Below, one piece after another: positions 40,348-49,159 of a stretch of 64,000 nucleotides of DNA (positions are counted from its first letter, which is position 1; the number at the start of each line of letters is the position of its first letter). Source of the stretch: Bacteroidales bacterium (GTDB lineage Bacteria > Bacteroidota > Bacteroidia > Bacteroidales > Muribaculaceae); NCBI GenBank assembly GCA_910575545.1, contig CAJTFH010000010.1, forward strand, positions 33,124 through 97,123, written 5' to 3'. Position numbers and translations under genes: made by a program. Below the pieces are notes generated by a model, which searched no databases, was not told the DNA's origin, and worked only from the letters and a program-made list of their open reading frames with translations.

Positions 40348-42315
40348 TTAATCTTTGATGACAACCTTCTTGACGGCGGAACTGTTTTCAGATGTCGCCC
40401 TTACGATTATCATTCCATTTAGCCCCGATGAGGGAATCTCCAATGTAGGGTCTGATGTAGAGTATCTGCCTTTAAGGCTACCGTCTATCCCGAACAGGTC
40501 AACGGAGACTGCAGATGAAGCATTGACTGAAATCTTACCGTCTGATACCTCAATCAGTATGTTTTCACTTCCAGAAGTTGTGACAGCTTGGATATCGCTC
40601 AAATCCTTATTGAATTCAGAGGCGTCGACTTCGTTGGCATATATGATTTTGCCAGTTTTGTTGTTAATCAAAAGGGCAATAATTGCGATATTGTCCCATT
40701 CTGCCACATCCTGGGGCTTGTCGAAAGTTATTTCTGATGAGTATGGCGTGCCGACTTCATATGAGCCTTCGATAAGCAGACCAGCGTAATCGGGGTATAT
40801 GCCTCTGGCCACATGGTTGTAAACCATATCGGGGCCAAGCACCGGGTTTTTCGATTCAGCATAGAATTTGAAGTATGGCCACAAATCCACGCCATATGAC
40901 GCTTCGATTGCTTGCCGTGATACTCCGCTGTAAGAGTTCATTTGATAATAGTCATCGTCCCCCTTTACGTTGTTTTCTACAGTGACGAATGCCACCCGTT
41001 GATCCATATTGTTTTTGCTGTAAGCATTTTCGATTGAGAAATCTACAGTGATACGGTCATCTTTTGACGGGTCGAATTGCACTTTGTTGATGCGTATCTT
41101 AGAATAACATGCTTCTGCAAGGAGTGTTGTGACGATATGTTCGTCGCTGGGGTCACCCTTATACATGCGGTTGAAGAATGCCCCGGGAAAACCGCTAGAC
41201 CCGGATGTGTTTATTGCGGTATAAATATATGAGTTGTCGGTCATCATCATCGGGTCGTCGGAGTGCAAAGCAATACCTATAACCTGACCTTTTTCGCCAC
41301 CATTATATTTAACTTTATAATAGTCCATGAAGGCAGCTCCTCTGGGGCAGAATTGGCACCATGTGCCAGTGAATTCTTCCACGACAGCTACCGGAGGGTA
41401 TGATGTGGATGGAACGCTTATTGTGCCGGTGACAATGGTTGGCTGGGCGTCTGTGATGTTTGGTGTGATTGTGACGGTATAGTCCACTCCCTCATCAGTT
41501 ATTTCTATGTCGGGGAAATTAACTGTCACCTGGCTGCCTGATGTAAAGATAGTGTTATTGTATTCAATCGATTGCTTGAGGCCGGTTGAAGTTGTAAGTT
41601 CGGCCTTGAGCCCTTTTATTTTTGATGATGTATAAGTTTTTGTTATCAGCCGGATGTCGGATTTCTCCCCTGTTGGTACGACAGGAATGGTCTCATCAAC
41701 TATATCCATATAATATTTAGGTGCGACCTTTATGTCGGAGATGCCGAGCAGCCCGGCATCTTTGCTGCGGTTTACGAATGCGAGGTGAATATCTTTCCCC
41801 TCATAACCTTTCAGGGCAACAGCCGACATTTTCTCGGTAGGGTATTCTTTTGACCCGTATAGAGAGGTTACAATGACAGGGGCGGATGTGAAATCTGCTT
41901 TAGTGTTGCCTTTGTCGGATATGAATACACGATATTCATTGAGGCCATATGATCCATATGCATTGGCAGTAAGCAGCAAGACGTCTTCATCGGTGTTTAC
42001 GTGTATCGGTGGGGTGACAAGCCATTCGTCAGCCGCAATATCTTCTACAAACGATGAGTTGCTGAATGCGCCCCATGTTCCGTTGATTTTCATGAGACGG
42101 AAGTATGGCCCCTGGCCGTCCTTATTGAAGAGTTCATGCCATTGTTCAAGAGGCCGATATCCTTTGCCGTATGTCACCCATCCGTCGGGCAGCGGGTCTC
42201 CGCTATCGCCGAGGGAAGCGAAATCTTGCAAGTATGATGCCTCAGGGCGGATGATGCCGGCCATGCAAGTGACTGACATGGCAGCTGCCGCCAGAGCTAT
42301 ATATATCTTTTTCAT
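40348..42315 (-). CDS. Omp28-related secreted protein with CxxC motif and type IX sorting tail
   Basis: A 655-residue protein with a signal peptide ('MKKIYIALAAAAMSVTCMAG'). About residues 25-200 look like a cleaved-adhesin/choice-of-anchor J jelly roll ('YLQDFASLGDSGDPLPDGWV', 'ADEWLVTPPI'). About residues 310-560 match Omp28-like proteins, with a thioredoxin-type 'EFTGTWCQFCPRG' CxxC. The last 75 residues are a sorting domain ('VDLFGIDGSLKGRYST', 'GLNGMIIVRA'). It is probably exported by the type IX system. The redox role of the CxxC is not established. It lies between two other sorting-tail genes on the same strand. Confidence 0.8.
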   Translation of the reverse strand: MKKIYIALAAAAMSVTCMAGIIRPEASYLQDFASLGDSGDPLPDGWVTYGKGYRPLEQWHELFNKDGQGPYFRLMKINGTWGAFSNSSFVEDIAADEWLVTPPIHVNTDEDVLLLTANAYGSYGLNEYRVFISDKGNTKADFTSAPVIVTSLYGSKEYPTEKMSAVALKGYEGKDIHLAFVNRSKDAGLLGISDIKVAPKYYMDIVDETIPVVPTGEKSDIRLITKTYTSSKIKGLKAELTTSTGLKQSIEYNNTIFTSGSQVTVNFPDIEITDEGVDYTVTITPNITDAQPTIVTGTISVPSTSYPPVAVVEEFTGTWCQFCPRGAAFMDYYKVKYNGGEKGQVIGIALHSDDPMMMTDNSYIYTAINTSGSSGFPGAFFNRMYKGDPSDEHIVTTLLAEACYSKIRINKVQFDPSKDDRITVDFSIENAYSKNNMDQRVAFVTVENNVKGDDDYYQMNSYSGVSRQAIEASYGVDLWPYFKFYAESKNPVLGPDMVYNHVARGIYPDYAGLLIEGSYEVGTPYSSEITFDKPQDVAEWDNIAIIALLINNKTGKIIYANEVDASEFNKDLSDIQAVTTSGSENILIEVSDGKISVNASSAVSVDLFGIDGSLKGRYSTSDPTLEIPSSGLNGMIIVRATSENSSAVKKVVIKD

Positions 42316-42333
42316 GTTTGTATGTTTAAATTT

Positions 42334-42371
42334 GGAGGCCGACAGGGGAGATGCCGGCCATGCCGGCCTCC
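42334..42371 (-). terminator. Terminator behind the 1131-residue secreted protein gene
   Basis: On the minus strand GGAGGCCGGCA pairs with TGTCGGCCTCC, followed by AAATTTAAAC; a strong stem without a clean T run. Confidence 0.6.
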
Positions 42372-42383
42372 TATTCGGTATTG

Positions 42384-45300
42384 TTATTTTATAATCACTT
42401 TTGATGAGGCATTCCCGGCTGTTACGATATATATGCCCTGAGCCATTTCAACAGACATGTCTGCAGAAGCATTGTCAATGGATTTCAAAAGAGCTCCCTG
42501 GCTTGTGTATATCCTGATTTGCTCTCCCTCATAGCCTTCAATCATAAGCCTGTTGTTGATTGCATGAATGCGCCCTGTCGCGTTATCGCCTGTTACGTTG
42601 CCGATGCCGGATACCCCGTCGTAGATTGAGTAGCCTGATACTAATGCCAGTGAGCTGAGCTTCGGGTAATATGCGTCGATATATAATGCTATCCATTTCT
42701 GATTCTGCATGGCGGGTGGGAATGCGAATGTATGGGTTGTCCATCCGGTTCCCGACGGAATTTTCCCGATTTCAATAAGTTTGTCCGAGTTGTATACTTC
42801 TCCGAGAATCTTGATGTCGGCCATGTTTGCTCCAGTCCAGACGTCGATTGTCATGCCTACCGATGACAAGCCTTCGGTGCTGAATTTAGGTAACATGAGT
42901 CTGCCGTCGATTTCATCAATTTCTGCGGTGCCTACAATGCAAACTCCGGATTCATTTTGGAACATTTCGTGAATCAGCTTAGGATTGTTTATGCCCCAGT
43001 CGGAGAATGTGGAAGTATCGGTCAGACGCAAAACTCTCAAAGGGCTATACTTAAGTTGTGCATTTTCAAGGTCTTCATATGCGGGCAGCCTGTAGGGGGT
43101 GCCGAGCATATCGCTCATCCAAGGCATAGATTCCGAAGCTCCGGCGATGCTGACCGGCACAACTCCGATCCATTCCGATTTAAGCCCGATATTGGCATTT
43201 ACAGAGAATGTGTATTCTTGAACGTCATTTTCCAATGTAGCGATTACAGTCCATTCTCCATTGTTATAACTCATTACATTGTAGCTCACTTCATCTGGGT
43301 TGACATAATATCCGTTTGCACCTACATCAGTGGGCTTATCCCAGGTGACATGCATTGATAAGTTGTCTTCTGACACGGATCCTGCCATGTTTTGTACGGG
43401 GCCAGGCACATCCTGGCCGCAAAAGACGATGACAGTGCTTTTCTTACCCTCTGCGCCATTGTAACTCGGGATAATGGTAACTTCATTGTGGCCTTGAACG
43501 GTCTCGATTTCCACAGAGATTTTTGAGCCGGGTTTGCCTTTTTTCGTAACGGTGTTTTTAGCGGATACCTGGACTTCAATTTCAGTATCGGCGGGAATCA
43601 CATCTCCATTGATAAATGATGTCGGCATCGTGAAATCGACGGTCGCAGACAGCTTTCCAAGAGCCGCTCCTTTAGCACTGATGCCAGTGACAGTTGTCGG
43701 ACGTGGTTTCCCTTCTCCGATTTTCTTGATGTCAATTTCTTTGACAAGCACGCCGTACTGATAGGGCTTGGATGTTGTATGGAATGCGATATAATAAACC
43801 CCTGCCTTAGGAACTGTGAATACCTGCGACAGCCGGTTGAAACTCGTGTCATCTACTTTTGGTTTATATTCAATGAGTTGCTCAACAATGTTGTCGGGAT
43901 TTAGTTTGTCGCAAAGATATGCCGAGATGTCAGAGGATCTGAAATCTTCGTGATACATTGCCACATCGAAAGACAGTTCATAGTCGGCTGCGTGATCATC
44001 AAAATTCATCGGAGGTGTAAAAATCCAGTCGTCGTTGCCTGTGCTGCCGCCCATGGGATCTCTAAGACATGGGACTACATCGCCGTTATCAAAGTTCTTA
44101 TTGACGTACTTCCAGTAGCTTTGGTCTCCGTTAATATCAATTGGGGTAAAAGCCTGGGATTCGGTGCGGGTAGGGGCTATGTGCACGTCCAAAGCCCAGG
44201 GACTACCGGTTTGAAGCATGTCGGATTCTTCGGAAAGTTCTGATATGACGTTTCTGTTGTCAGCTGCCACTGTCGCAACATAACCGGTGAAAGGCATACT
44301 CCCTGATAAAATGTCAATAGGGTATTCGAGATTTTTAGTTGTGCCTATTTCTTCTCCATTCAGATATATATGATAGGTCAGATTGTCGATATCCAGATAT
44401 CCTCCGTTGACCCCTCGGAACACTTTCTCCCAGGTTATTTTGTCTTCCGTGAGCACTACATTCTGGGGTTTGGTCGGCTGGTCGTATCCGATGAACAGTT
44501 TAGTCTTGGAAACAGTGCTTTTTTGCGAGCCGAGAGTGACATCAAAGGAAAATGTGTGTAATCCGTTTGACAGGTCTTTGAAAGGTACGATGACTTTACT
44601 ACCGGCCTCAGATGAGCCCGTAGTGTATTGTTCGCCATCTAAATAAGCTGTCCATGTCACTTCGCCTGAAAAACTGCCTCCGGTAAAATATGTCGATGGA
44701 ACGAAAAATGCTATCGTACCGCTGCATTGTCCAAGTCCGAAATCCACTTCGTCTATTATCGGCGATGAAATGCTTTGTGGATTCTTATCCGCTTTGCCAG
44801 CACACAATACGGAGAATGATGCGGAATTCTGGTATTCTACGAAAGTGGCCAGCTGCTGGTTCTTATAATCGATACAGTAGAGCCCTGTCTCGCGGTTGGT
44901 AAACTGTCCGTTCCATATGAAATAATCCTCTTCAGGCACATACATCAGGGCTGCTCTTGCCCAAGCTGAGCGTATGCCCAGGGGCATTATTATAGTCTGG
45001 GTGCCGTCTTTTTCGATTCTGACAAAATTGTTGTCGCGGTTTACTCCGTAGATTGCTTTGTCTTTTTCGCAATAGCATATGGATGCGCAGACCCTGCTCC
45101 AAGATTCGGCTTCAACAACGGCTTCGGGATGTTGCACATCTGACGCAGGGGCTTTGAAGAAGGAATAGCCTGAACCGCCTTCATTGGAAGTGTATCCATA
45201 AAGCATGTCTTCGTCTGGATCATAAGCTGCTGATATGAACAGGGGCAGGTAGTTTTGGAATCCGGTGACAGGATCTGTGAGAAGAATCTCTTTGTCTTCC

Positions 45301-45779
45301 GATATCTCTCCGGTATAGCGGTCCATCTCTACATACCGGTAGTAGTTAGTATCAATAGTTTGGCATAAATGCATCGCGCATAGCTTGCCGTTGCGAATCC
45401 AACCGGAACTCAACCTGTAGTTGGACTGGGTGTATTTATCGGCATACATGAAGTTTGCATCACCGCTAAGGTTGAGTCGGAATACCCCAGGCTCGAAATC
45501 GGGATTAGTCAGGCCGTCGTAGTATGCTAAAAGAATATCTTCGTCGGATGATATTCTTGAAGGAAGTTTTTTGATGGGGAGATCTGCTGTTTGCTTGACA
45601 TCTGTGTTGCGCATTTCGGTAACCAGCGGATCTTCGATTCCAGCTTTTAATGCGTACGTTAGATTGTCATAGGGCATACTTACCTTTGGAGGTTTCCATC
45701 CTCGATGTTGAGTCTCATCTGCCATGGCAGTGATACCACACAGCATAAATGCCATTAGACACGTAATCATTTTTTTCAT
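42384..45779 (-). CDS. Large secreted protein with Ig-like/fibronectin-like modules and type IX sorting tail
   Basis: An 1131-residue protein with a signal peptide ('MKKMITCLMAFMLCGITAMA'). The N-terminal 330 residues resemble a beta-propeller-like region ('GVFRLNLSGDANFMYADKYT', 'DRYTGEISEDKEILLTDPVT'). Fibronectin III/Ig-like modules follow. A cleaved-adhesin jelly roll lies at about 560-700 ('DDWIFTPPMNFDDHAADYEL'), with more fibronectin III-type modules at about 710-930 and a second jelly roll at about 930-1050. The sorting domain is C-terminal ('IRIYTSQGALLKSIDNAS', 'AQGIYIVTAGNASSKVIIK'). No catalytic motif is seen; surface binding or adhesion is inferred from the modules only. Confidence 0.78.
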   Translation of the reverse strand: MKKMITCLMAFMLCGITAMADETQHRGWKPPKVSMPYDNLTYALKAGIEDPLVTEMRNTDVKQTADLPIKKLPSRISSDEDILLAYYDGLTNPDFEPGVFRLNLSGDANFMYADKYTQSNYRLSSGWIRNGKLCAMHLCQTIDTNYYRYVEMDRYTGEISEDKEILLTDPVTGFQNYLPLFISAAYDPDEDMLYGYTSNEGGSGYSFFKAPASDVQHPEAVVEAESWSRVCASICYCEKDKAIYGVNRDNNFVRIEKDGTQTIIMPLGIRSAWARAALMYVPEEDYFIWNGQFTNRETGLYCIDYKNQQLATFVEYQNSASFSVLCAGKADKNPQSISSPIIDEVDFGLGQCSGTIAFFVPSTYFTGGSFSGEVTWTAYLDGEQYTTGSSEAGSKVIVPFKDLSNGLHTFSFDVTLGSQKSTVSKTKLFIGYDQPTKPQNVVLTEDKITWEKVFRGVNGGYLDIDNLTYHIYLNGEEIGTTKNLEYPIDILSGSMPFTGYVATVAADNRNVISELSEESDMLQTGSPWALDVHIAPTRTESQAFTPIDINGDQSYWKYVNKNFDNGDVVPCLRDPMGGSTGNDDWIFTPPMNFDDHAADYELSFDVAMYHEDFRSSDISAYLCDKLNPDNIVEQLIEYKPKVDDTSFNRLSQVFTVPKAGVYYIAFHTTSKPYQYGVLVKEIDIKKIGEGKPRPTTVTGISAKGAALGKLSATVDFTMPTSFINGDVIPADTEIEVQVSAKNTVTKKGKPGSKISVEIETVQGHNEVTIIPSYNGAEGKKSTVIVFCGQDVPGPVQNMAGSVSEDNLSMHVTWDKPTDVGANGYYVNPDEVSYNVMSYNNGEWTVIATLENDVQEYTFSVNANIGLKSEWIGVVPVSIAGASESMPWMSDMLGTPYRLPAYEDLENAQLKYSPLRVLRLTDTSTFSDWGINNPKLIHEMFQNESGVCIVGTAEIDEIDGRLMLPKFSTEGLSSVGMTIDVWTGANMADIKILGEVYNSDKLIEIGKIPSGTGWTTHTFAFPPAMQNQKWIALYIDAYYPKLSSLALVSGYSIYDGVSGIGNVTGDNATGRIHAINNRLMIEGYEGEQIRIYTSQGALLKSIDNASADMSVEMAQGIYIVTAGNASSKVIIK

Positions 45780-45931
45780 AAGACTATAAGACTATGTTGG
45801 TTTATTAGTGTATTAATTGGGGCAGTGAGACATTGTTAGCCTGTTTGGTAGGCATGATGTCTATACAGGTATAGCAGATACAACATCAGGATGTTACCGT
45901 TGCGTAATTCCAAAACGTTGCAGCTACATCG

Positions 45932-45939
45932 CAAAGTAA
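45932..45939 (-). promoter_or_regulatory. Possible -7 box of the large secreted protein gene
   Basis: On the minus strand TTACTTTG, one mismatch from the consensus, about 153 bases before the ATG. No matched TTG. Confidence 0.3.
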
Positions 45940-45979
45940 GCGAAAAAAAAAGATAGTCGGTTTAATATATATTAAATGG

Positions 45980-46555
45980 TCAATGATTTTTCAGTTTTCT
46001 TTTCAGTGTGCTGAGATATTGCTGTGTAATTCCTAAATATGATGCGAGTGTCTTCATCTGGACTTTTTCCAATATTTCGGGACGATATCGGGTTAAGGCC
46101 ACCAATCGTTCAGCAGCGTTTCCGTTTATTACCGAACTTTTCATTTCGCTGTAGTAGAGCTGACAGTGGGCCATGCTCAATGCCCAACAAGCGAATTCAT
46201 GGTATTTGTTGACTAGGCAGTCGAACACCTGCTTGGTGCAGTGCATGGCCACTGAATCACAACATGCCTGTATCTGGTAGAATGCAGGTTTGCCCAGATA
46301 ATATGAATGGCTTGAGTACATCATTGTGCCCGGCATGGCGAATGCATGGCATCGGTCATGGATGCCGTCGATATAATTGTAGCAGAATATCCCTTCCTTT
46401 ACTACGTAGATGTCAGGATTGACTGAGCCGGTATCTATCAAGATGCCCCCTCGTTCCAGTTCAATAGGCTGCATTGCCTCCAGGAATCTATCCATTATCG
46501 GGTCGGGAAGTTGGTATGAACATTCGAGCGCAAGCAGTTTTTTTAATTGATTCAT
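45980..46555 (-). CDS. Crp/Fnr family transcriptional regulator
   Basis: A 191-residue protein from the Met at 46555; the frame is open to an ATG at 46660, but the extra 35 residues do not resemble the family and the shorter form has the usual length. The cyclic-nucleotide-binding-like beta roll covers about residues 20-125 ('IELERGGILIDTGSVNPDIY', 'GIFCYNYIDGI'). The winged-helix end is 'MKTLASYLGITQQYLSTLKR', the recognition helix of the family. Several Cys occur in the sensor part but no clear Fe-S motif is seen. The effector is unknown. Confidence 0.82.
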   Translation of the reverse strand: MNQLKKLLALECSYQLPDPIMDRFLEAMQPIELERGGILIDTGSVNPDIYVVKEGIFCYNYIDGIHDRCHAFAMPGTMMYSSHSYYLGKPAFYQIQACCDSVAMHCTKQVFDCLVNKYHEFACWALSMAHCQLYYSEMKSSVINGNAAERLVALTRYRPEILEKVQMKTLASYLGITQQYLSTLKRKLKNH

Positions 46556-46712
46556 TGCGTGATAACAATTAACATGATGTGAGGCCAATATTATATCCAA
46601 TATGCTTTTCCCGTTGGATTCCCCATTGTTTACATTCATTAGAAACTGTTTCTGAAACATATCCCAATCCTCTCAAGAAAAATCCAAAACGGCTCTCAAG
46701 TCAATAAAGATA

Positions 46713-46720
46713 CAAATATA
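46713..46720 (-). promoter_or_regulatory. -7 box of the first Crp/Fnr gene
   Basis: On the minus strand TATATTTG matches TAnnTTTG, 158 bases before the preferred ATG (53 before the upstream one). No TTG at the usual distance. Confidence 0.45.
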
Positions 46721-46870
46721 CGGCATTTTGCGGGATTTCAGCATTCCGGAATGTTAAATCTGAAAAAGGCGAGATTGATTGCACTTTAACGGGGGCTGAA
46801 TAACTGTTAGCTGTTGGGCTACTTCGTCTCAGGGCATTGTTTTGGGAGCTTCGCGTCAGTGCCTGTCTAC

Positions 46871-46914
46871 ATTAACCAAAGCGCCGCTTCTCACGGAGCG
46901 GCGCTTTGGTTAAT
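46871..46914 (-). terminator. 18-bp perfect terminator-like hairpin
   Basis: ATTAACCAAAGCGCCGCT (46871-46888) and AGCGGCGCTTTGGTTAAT (46897-46914) pair perfectly around an 8-base loop. There is no T run on either side. It would end the candidate RNA read from 47137 on the minus strand. Confidence 0.6.
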
Positions 46915-46954
46915 CCTTGCCACAGTAATACTCACAAGGATACAAACCTAACAT
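46910..46954 (-). CDS. Possible 14-residue peptide MLGLYPCEYYCGKD
   Basis: ATG at 46954 to TAA at 46912-46910, ending inside the first arm of the 18-bp hairpin. The peptide has three Tyr and two Cys among 14 residues. The stop placement at the base of the hairpin recalls leader peptides of attenuators, but no known codon run is present and chance cannot be excluded. Confidence 0.25.
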   Translation of the reverse strand: MLGLYPCEYYCGKD

Positions 46955-47136
46955 AAAACACGATTAATCTTTTTTGCGGGTATTTCTACACTTGATTTTA
47001 CCCGGTTCACATGAACCCTAATACTAACCCTAAAAACTAATTCCTTAAATTTTGAATCAAACAAATCCTTTTGTCTTTAATCCAATTCTGTTCAAAAAAT
47101 GGCCGGTATCAGAACTCCTGTGCCATCTTTATGATG

Positions 47137-47167
47137 CAAAGTTATTAGGATGAGAGGGATTTGTCAA
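47137..47167 (-). promoter_or_regulatory. Promoter of the candidate small RNA
   Basis: On the minus strand TTG (47167-47165, part of TTGACA), a 20-base spacer and TAACTTTG (47144-47137). It is one of the best consensus matches in the window, yet no long gene follows it. Confidence 0.65.
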
Positions 47168-47319
47168 TAGGTTGGAGCGGTTGTATTGCCGATATATAGA
47201 TTTATATAGGGATACATTAATGCTATCATCCATATAATCAGGGATATTCCTGTTTTTATATGTCGGTTTAATATAGATGTATATATAAGATTTGATACAC
47301 ATTTTTTGGTCAAAGCAAT

Positions 47320-47997
47320 CTATAGAGATAGCCTGTCGAGAAGATTGCGCCTGTCAGCTACACGTATTTCCTGAGAGTCATAATCAATCAAACCCTGCTG
47401 TTGAAGATTGTTAAGTGCGGCTATCAGGGACTGGCGTGGAACCCCGAAAACAGTATACATATCTTTATGTCTGCATTCCAGTTTTATGTTGCGCCCGTTG
47501 TTTTGGGTCAAGGCCACGATCCAGTAGATAATCCGTTGTTCGAGATTTCCTGAAGTCAGAGCCAGTACCCCTTCTACAGAAAGCTGTGCATTCATCGACA
47601 GCAGGTTCAGATAGTTGAACAGAAACACCGGGTCGGTGTTGATTATCCGCAGGTAATCTGATTTATCTATCTGCATTATGCCAACGTCGCCTACAGCTAC
47701 GGCGCAAGCCGGATAGTGGGTGGTTTTTCCAAAAAAGAAATCGGGGCATATTACATCGGGAGCTTCAAGGGTCTGTGACACTTTGAATCGGCTGGTGGCA
47801 TTTGAAATAGTAAGGCGTGCAGCGCCGGTGATTATTGATTTAAGGTGGGTGCACGGTTCACCGGCGTTAACAATTGTTTCTCCGTCGGTGTATTTGAGAA
47901 AATGGAATTTATTTTTTCCGATGATGTCGGATATTTTCTGGTGAGATACCCCGGCAAATAGCGGTAGACCTAACAGGGTTTCATACATGCTATCCAT
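47320..47997 (-). CDS. Crp/Fnr family transcriptional regulator
   Basis: A 225-residue protein. The sensor beta roll covers about residues 8-130 ('LPLFAGVSHQKISDIIGKNK', 'DGETIVNAGEPCTHLKSIIT'), followed by a dimerisation helix and a winged helix ('CRHKDMYTVFGVPRQSLIAA', 'LNNLQQQGLIDYDSQEIRV'). No Fnr-type Fe-S Cys set is seen. It lies upstream of a palindromic TTGTTA...TAACAA site (48006-48041), probably for autoregulation. The transporter gene lies upstream on the same strand, 124 bases away. Confidence 0.88.
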   Translation of the reverse strand: MDSMYETLLGLPLFAGVSHQKISDIIGKNKFHFLKYTDGETIVNAGEPCTHLKSIITGAARLTISNATSRFKVSQTLEAPDVICPDFFFGKTTHYPACAVAVGDVGIMQIDKSDYLRIINTDPVFLFNYLNLLSMNAQLSVEGVLALTSGNLEQRIIYWIVALTQNNGRNIKLECRHKDMYTVFGVPRQSLIAALNNLQQQGLIDYDSQEIRVADRRNLLDRLSL

Positions 47998-48005
47998 AAT
48001 ATAGG

Positions 48006-48041
48006 TTGTTAATGATTCTTGTTATTATAACAAATTAACAA
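48006..48041. promoter_or_regulatory. Nested TTGTTA/TAACAA palindrome upstream of the Crp/Fnr gene
   Basis: The inner palindrome TTGTTA-TTA-TAACAA is at 48019-48033. Outer arms TTGTTAAT (48006-48013) and ATTAACAA (48034-48041) repeat the same half-sites. This is the kind of symmetric site bound by Crp/Fnr dimers. It lies 9-44 bases before the regulator ATG. Confidence 0.5.
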
Positions 48042-48121
48042 TGGATTGGTTAACTTTTTAACCTTCAATTAAAGTCTGGACATTCTCCTGTGTCTGTGGC
48101 ATACATATTGAGCCTTAACTG

Positions 48122-49048
48122 TTAGTGCTCTTTGAGTCTTTTTTCGTAGATAAATATCTGAATTGAATTTATCGTGTTGTGCCATGCCACGTATGCCGCA
48201 GGGGCAACAGAGACCAGCGGATTCAGATATGTAAGTGATAACCATATGGCAAGCACTGTGTTTTTTTGTCCCAGGCTCTGTGCCCCGGATATGGCATCGC
48301 CGTAATGCTGTCCGATTTTGCGGCCTATCCAAAATTGCAACAAGCATACGATGCATGATACCAGCGCCAACGAGATTATTTCGGGAATCATGGATGCGGG
48401 TTCTTTGAGGATGAAGCTCACAGAATTTCCTACAACAATGATTAGCGCGAATGCCCAGATATAGAAGGAAAGGCCTTGGTGGGATGCAATCTGAGAATGT
48501 ATTCCGGAGGCGAACTTTTGCAGTAGAAGTGCCAGAGCCAAAGGCCCGAGAATAAGAGGCAACACCGTTGTGCTTATGGCTAATAATGAGTCGGAGAACT
48601 GTATGGTATCTGCCGAATGTTCGGGCTCTCCCATCCATGATAGCAGCAGGGGGGCGAGAACCGCAACAGACACGTGGCTGAACAATGAGTAGGTTGCGGC
48701 TTTTGATACCGAACCGCCCAACATTCCTGTGACAACAGGTGCAGCTGTGGCTGTCGGGCAGAAGATGCATATAAATGCTCCGATGGCGATTAATCCGCTG
48801 ACAGGAAGTAGCGATAGATATACAAGGATAGCTCCGGCAATCTGAACTGAGAGCAGCCACCATATGTAAGGCCCGATTTTAAAATCGGAGGCTTTTACCC
48901 TACAATAGGTGATGAGCAGCATTATGAAGATGAGATATTTTGAAAGGAAGGCGACATGGCCGATGTAGTTGTGAAGCACTATCCCCAATAGCATGGCGAT
49001 TGGCAGCATCCATGGTTTGATGAGTCGGCGGAAGTCAGAAGTGGTCAT
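48122..49048 (-). CDS. Bile acid:sodium symporter (SBF/BASS) family transporter
   Basis: A 308-residue membrane protein with about ten hydrophobic helices. 'FCPTATAAPVVTGMLGGSVS' in the first half and 'GAQSLGQKNTVLAIWLSLTY' in the second are the two family motifs that form the crossing helices and substrate/Na+ sites. The length is normal for bacterial members. The real substrate may be an organic acid or sterol; it cannot be told from sequence. It lies between a Crp/Fnr gene and the CoA-transferase gene on the same strand. Confidence 0.85.
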   Translation of the reverse strand: MTTSDFRRLIKPWMLPIAMLLGIVLHNYIGHVAFLSKYLIFIMLLITYCRVKASDFKIGPYIWWLLSVQIAGAILVYLSLLPVSGLIAIGAFICIFCPTATAAPVVTGMLGGSVSKAATYSLFSHVSVAVLAPLLLSWMGEPEHSADTIQFSDSLLAISTTVLPLILGPLALALLLQKFASGIHSQIASHQGLSFYIWAFALIIVVGNSVSFILKEPASMIPEIISLALVSCIVCLLQFWIGRKIGQHYGDAISGAQSLGQKNTVLAIWLSLTYLNPLVSVAPAAYVAWHNTINSIQIFIYEKRLKEH

Positions 49049-49081
49049 ATTATATCGATTGGGTTTACTAATACATCAGAG

Positions 49082-49109
49082 AGGGCGTGCCGAACATTCG
49101 GCACGCCCT
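49082..49109 (-). terminator. Terminator behind the CoA-transferase gene
   Basis: AGGGCGTGCCGAA and TTCGGCACGCCCT are perfect 13-bp arms with a 2-base loop, 50 bases after the stop. No long T run follows. Confidence 0.7.
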
Positions 49110-49159
49110 GCTCAATGTGAAAGGGCCTCTTTGCAGCGGCCATATGGCAGGTTGGCGGA

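Larger units (their letters stand above)
46865..47131 (-). ncRNA. Candidate small RNA of about 265 bases with a 14-codon frame
   Basis: A strong promoter (47167-47137) reads on the minus strand into a stretch with no long reading frame and ends at the perfect hairpin 46871-46914. Just before the hairpin a second stem, ATCCTTG...CAAGGAT, overlaps a short frame at 46954-46910. Function unknown; it may be a regulatory RNA, a leader with an attenuator, or a message for the small peptide. Confidence 0.45.

Noticed and set aside
48069..48863. 264-codon minus-strand frame overlapping the SBF transporter gene
   Set aside because: It lies in another frame of the same strand, is rich in Cys, Arg and His with no family features, and the transporter frame has clear motifs and membrane helices.
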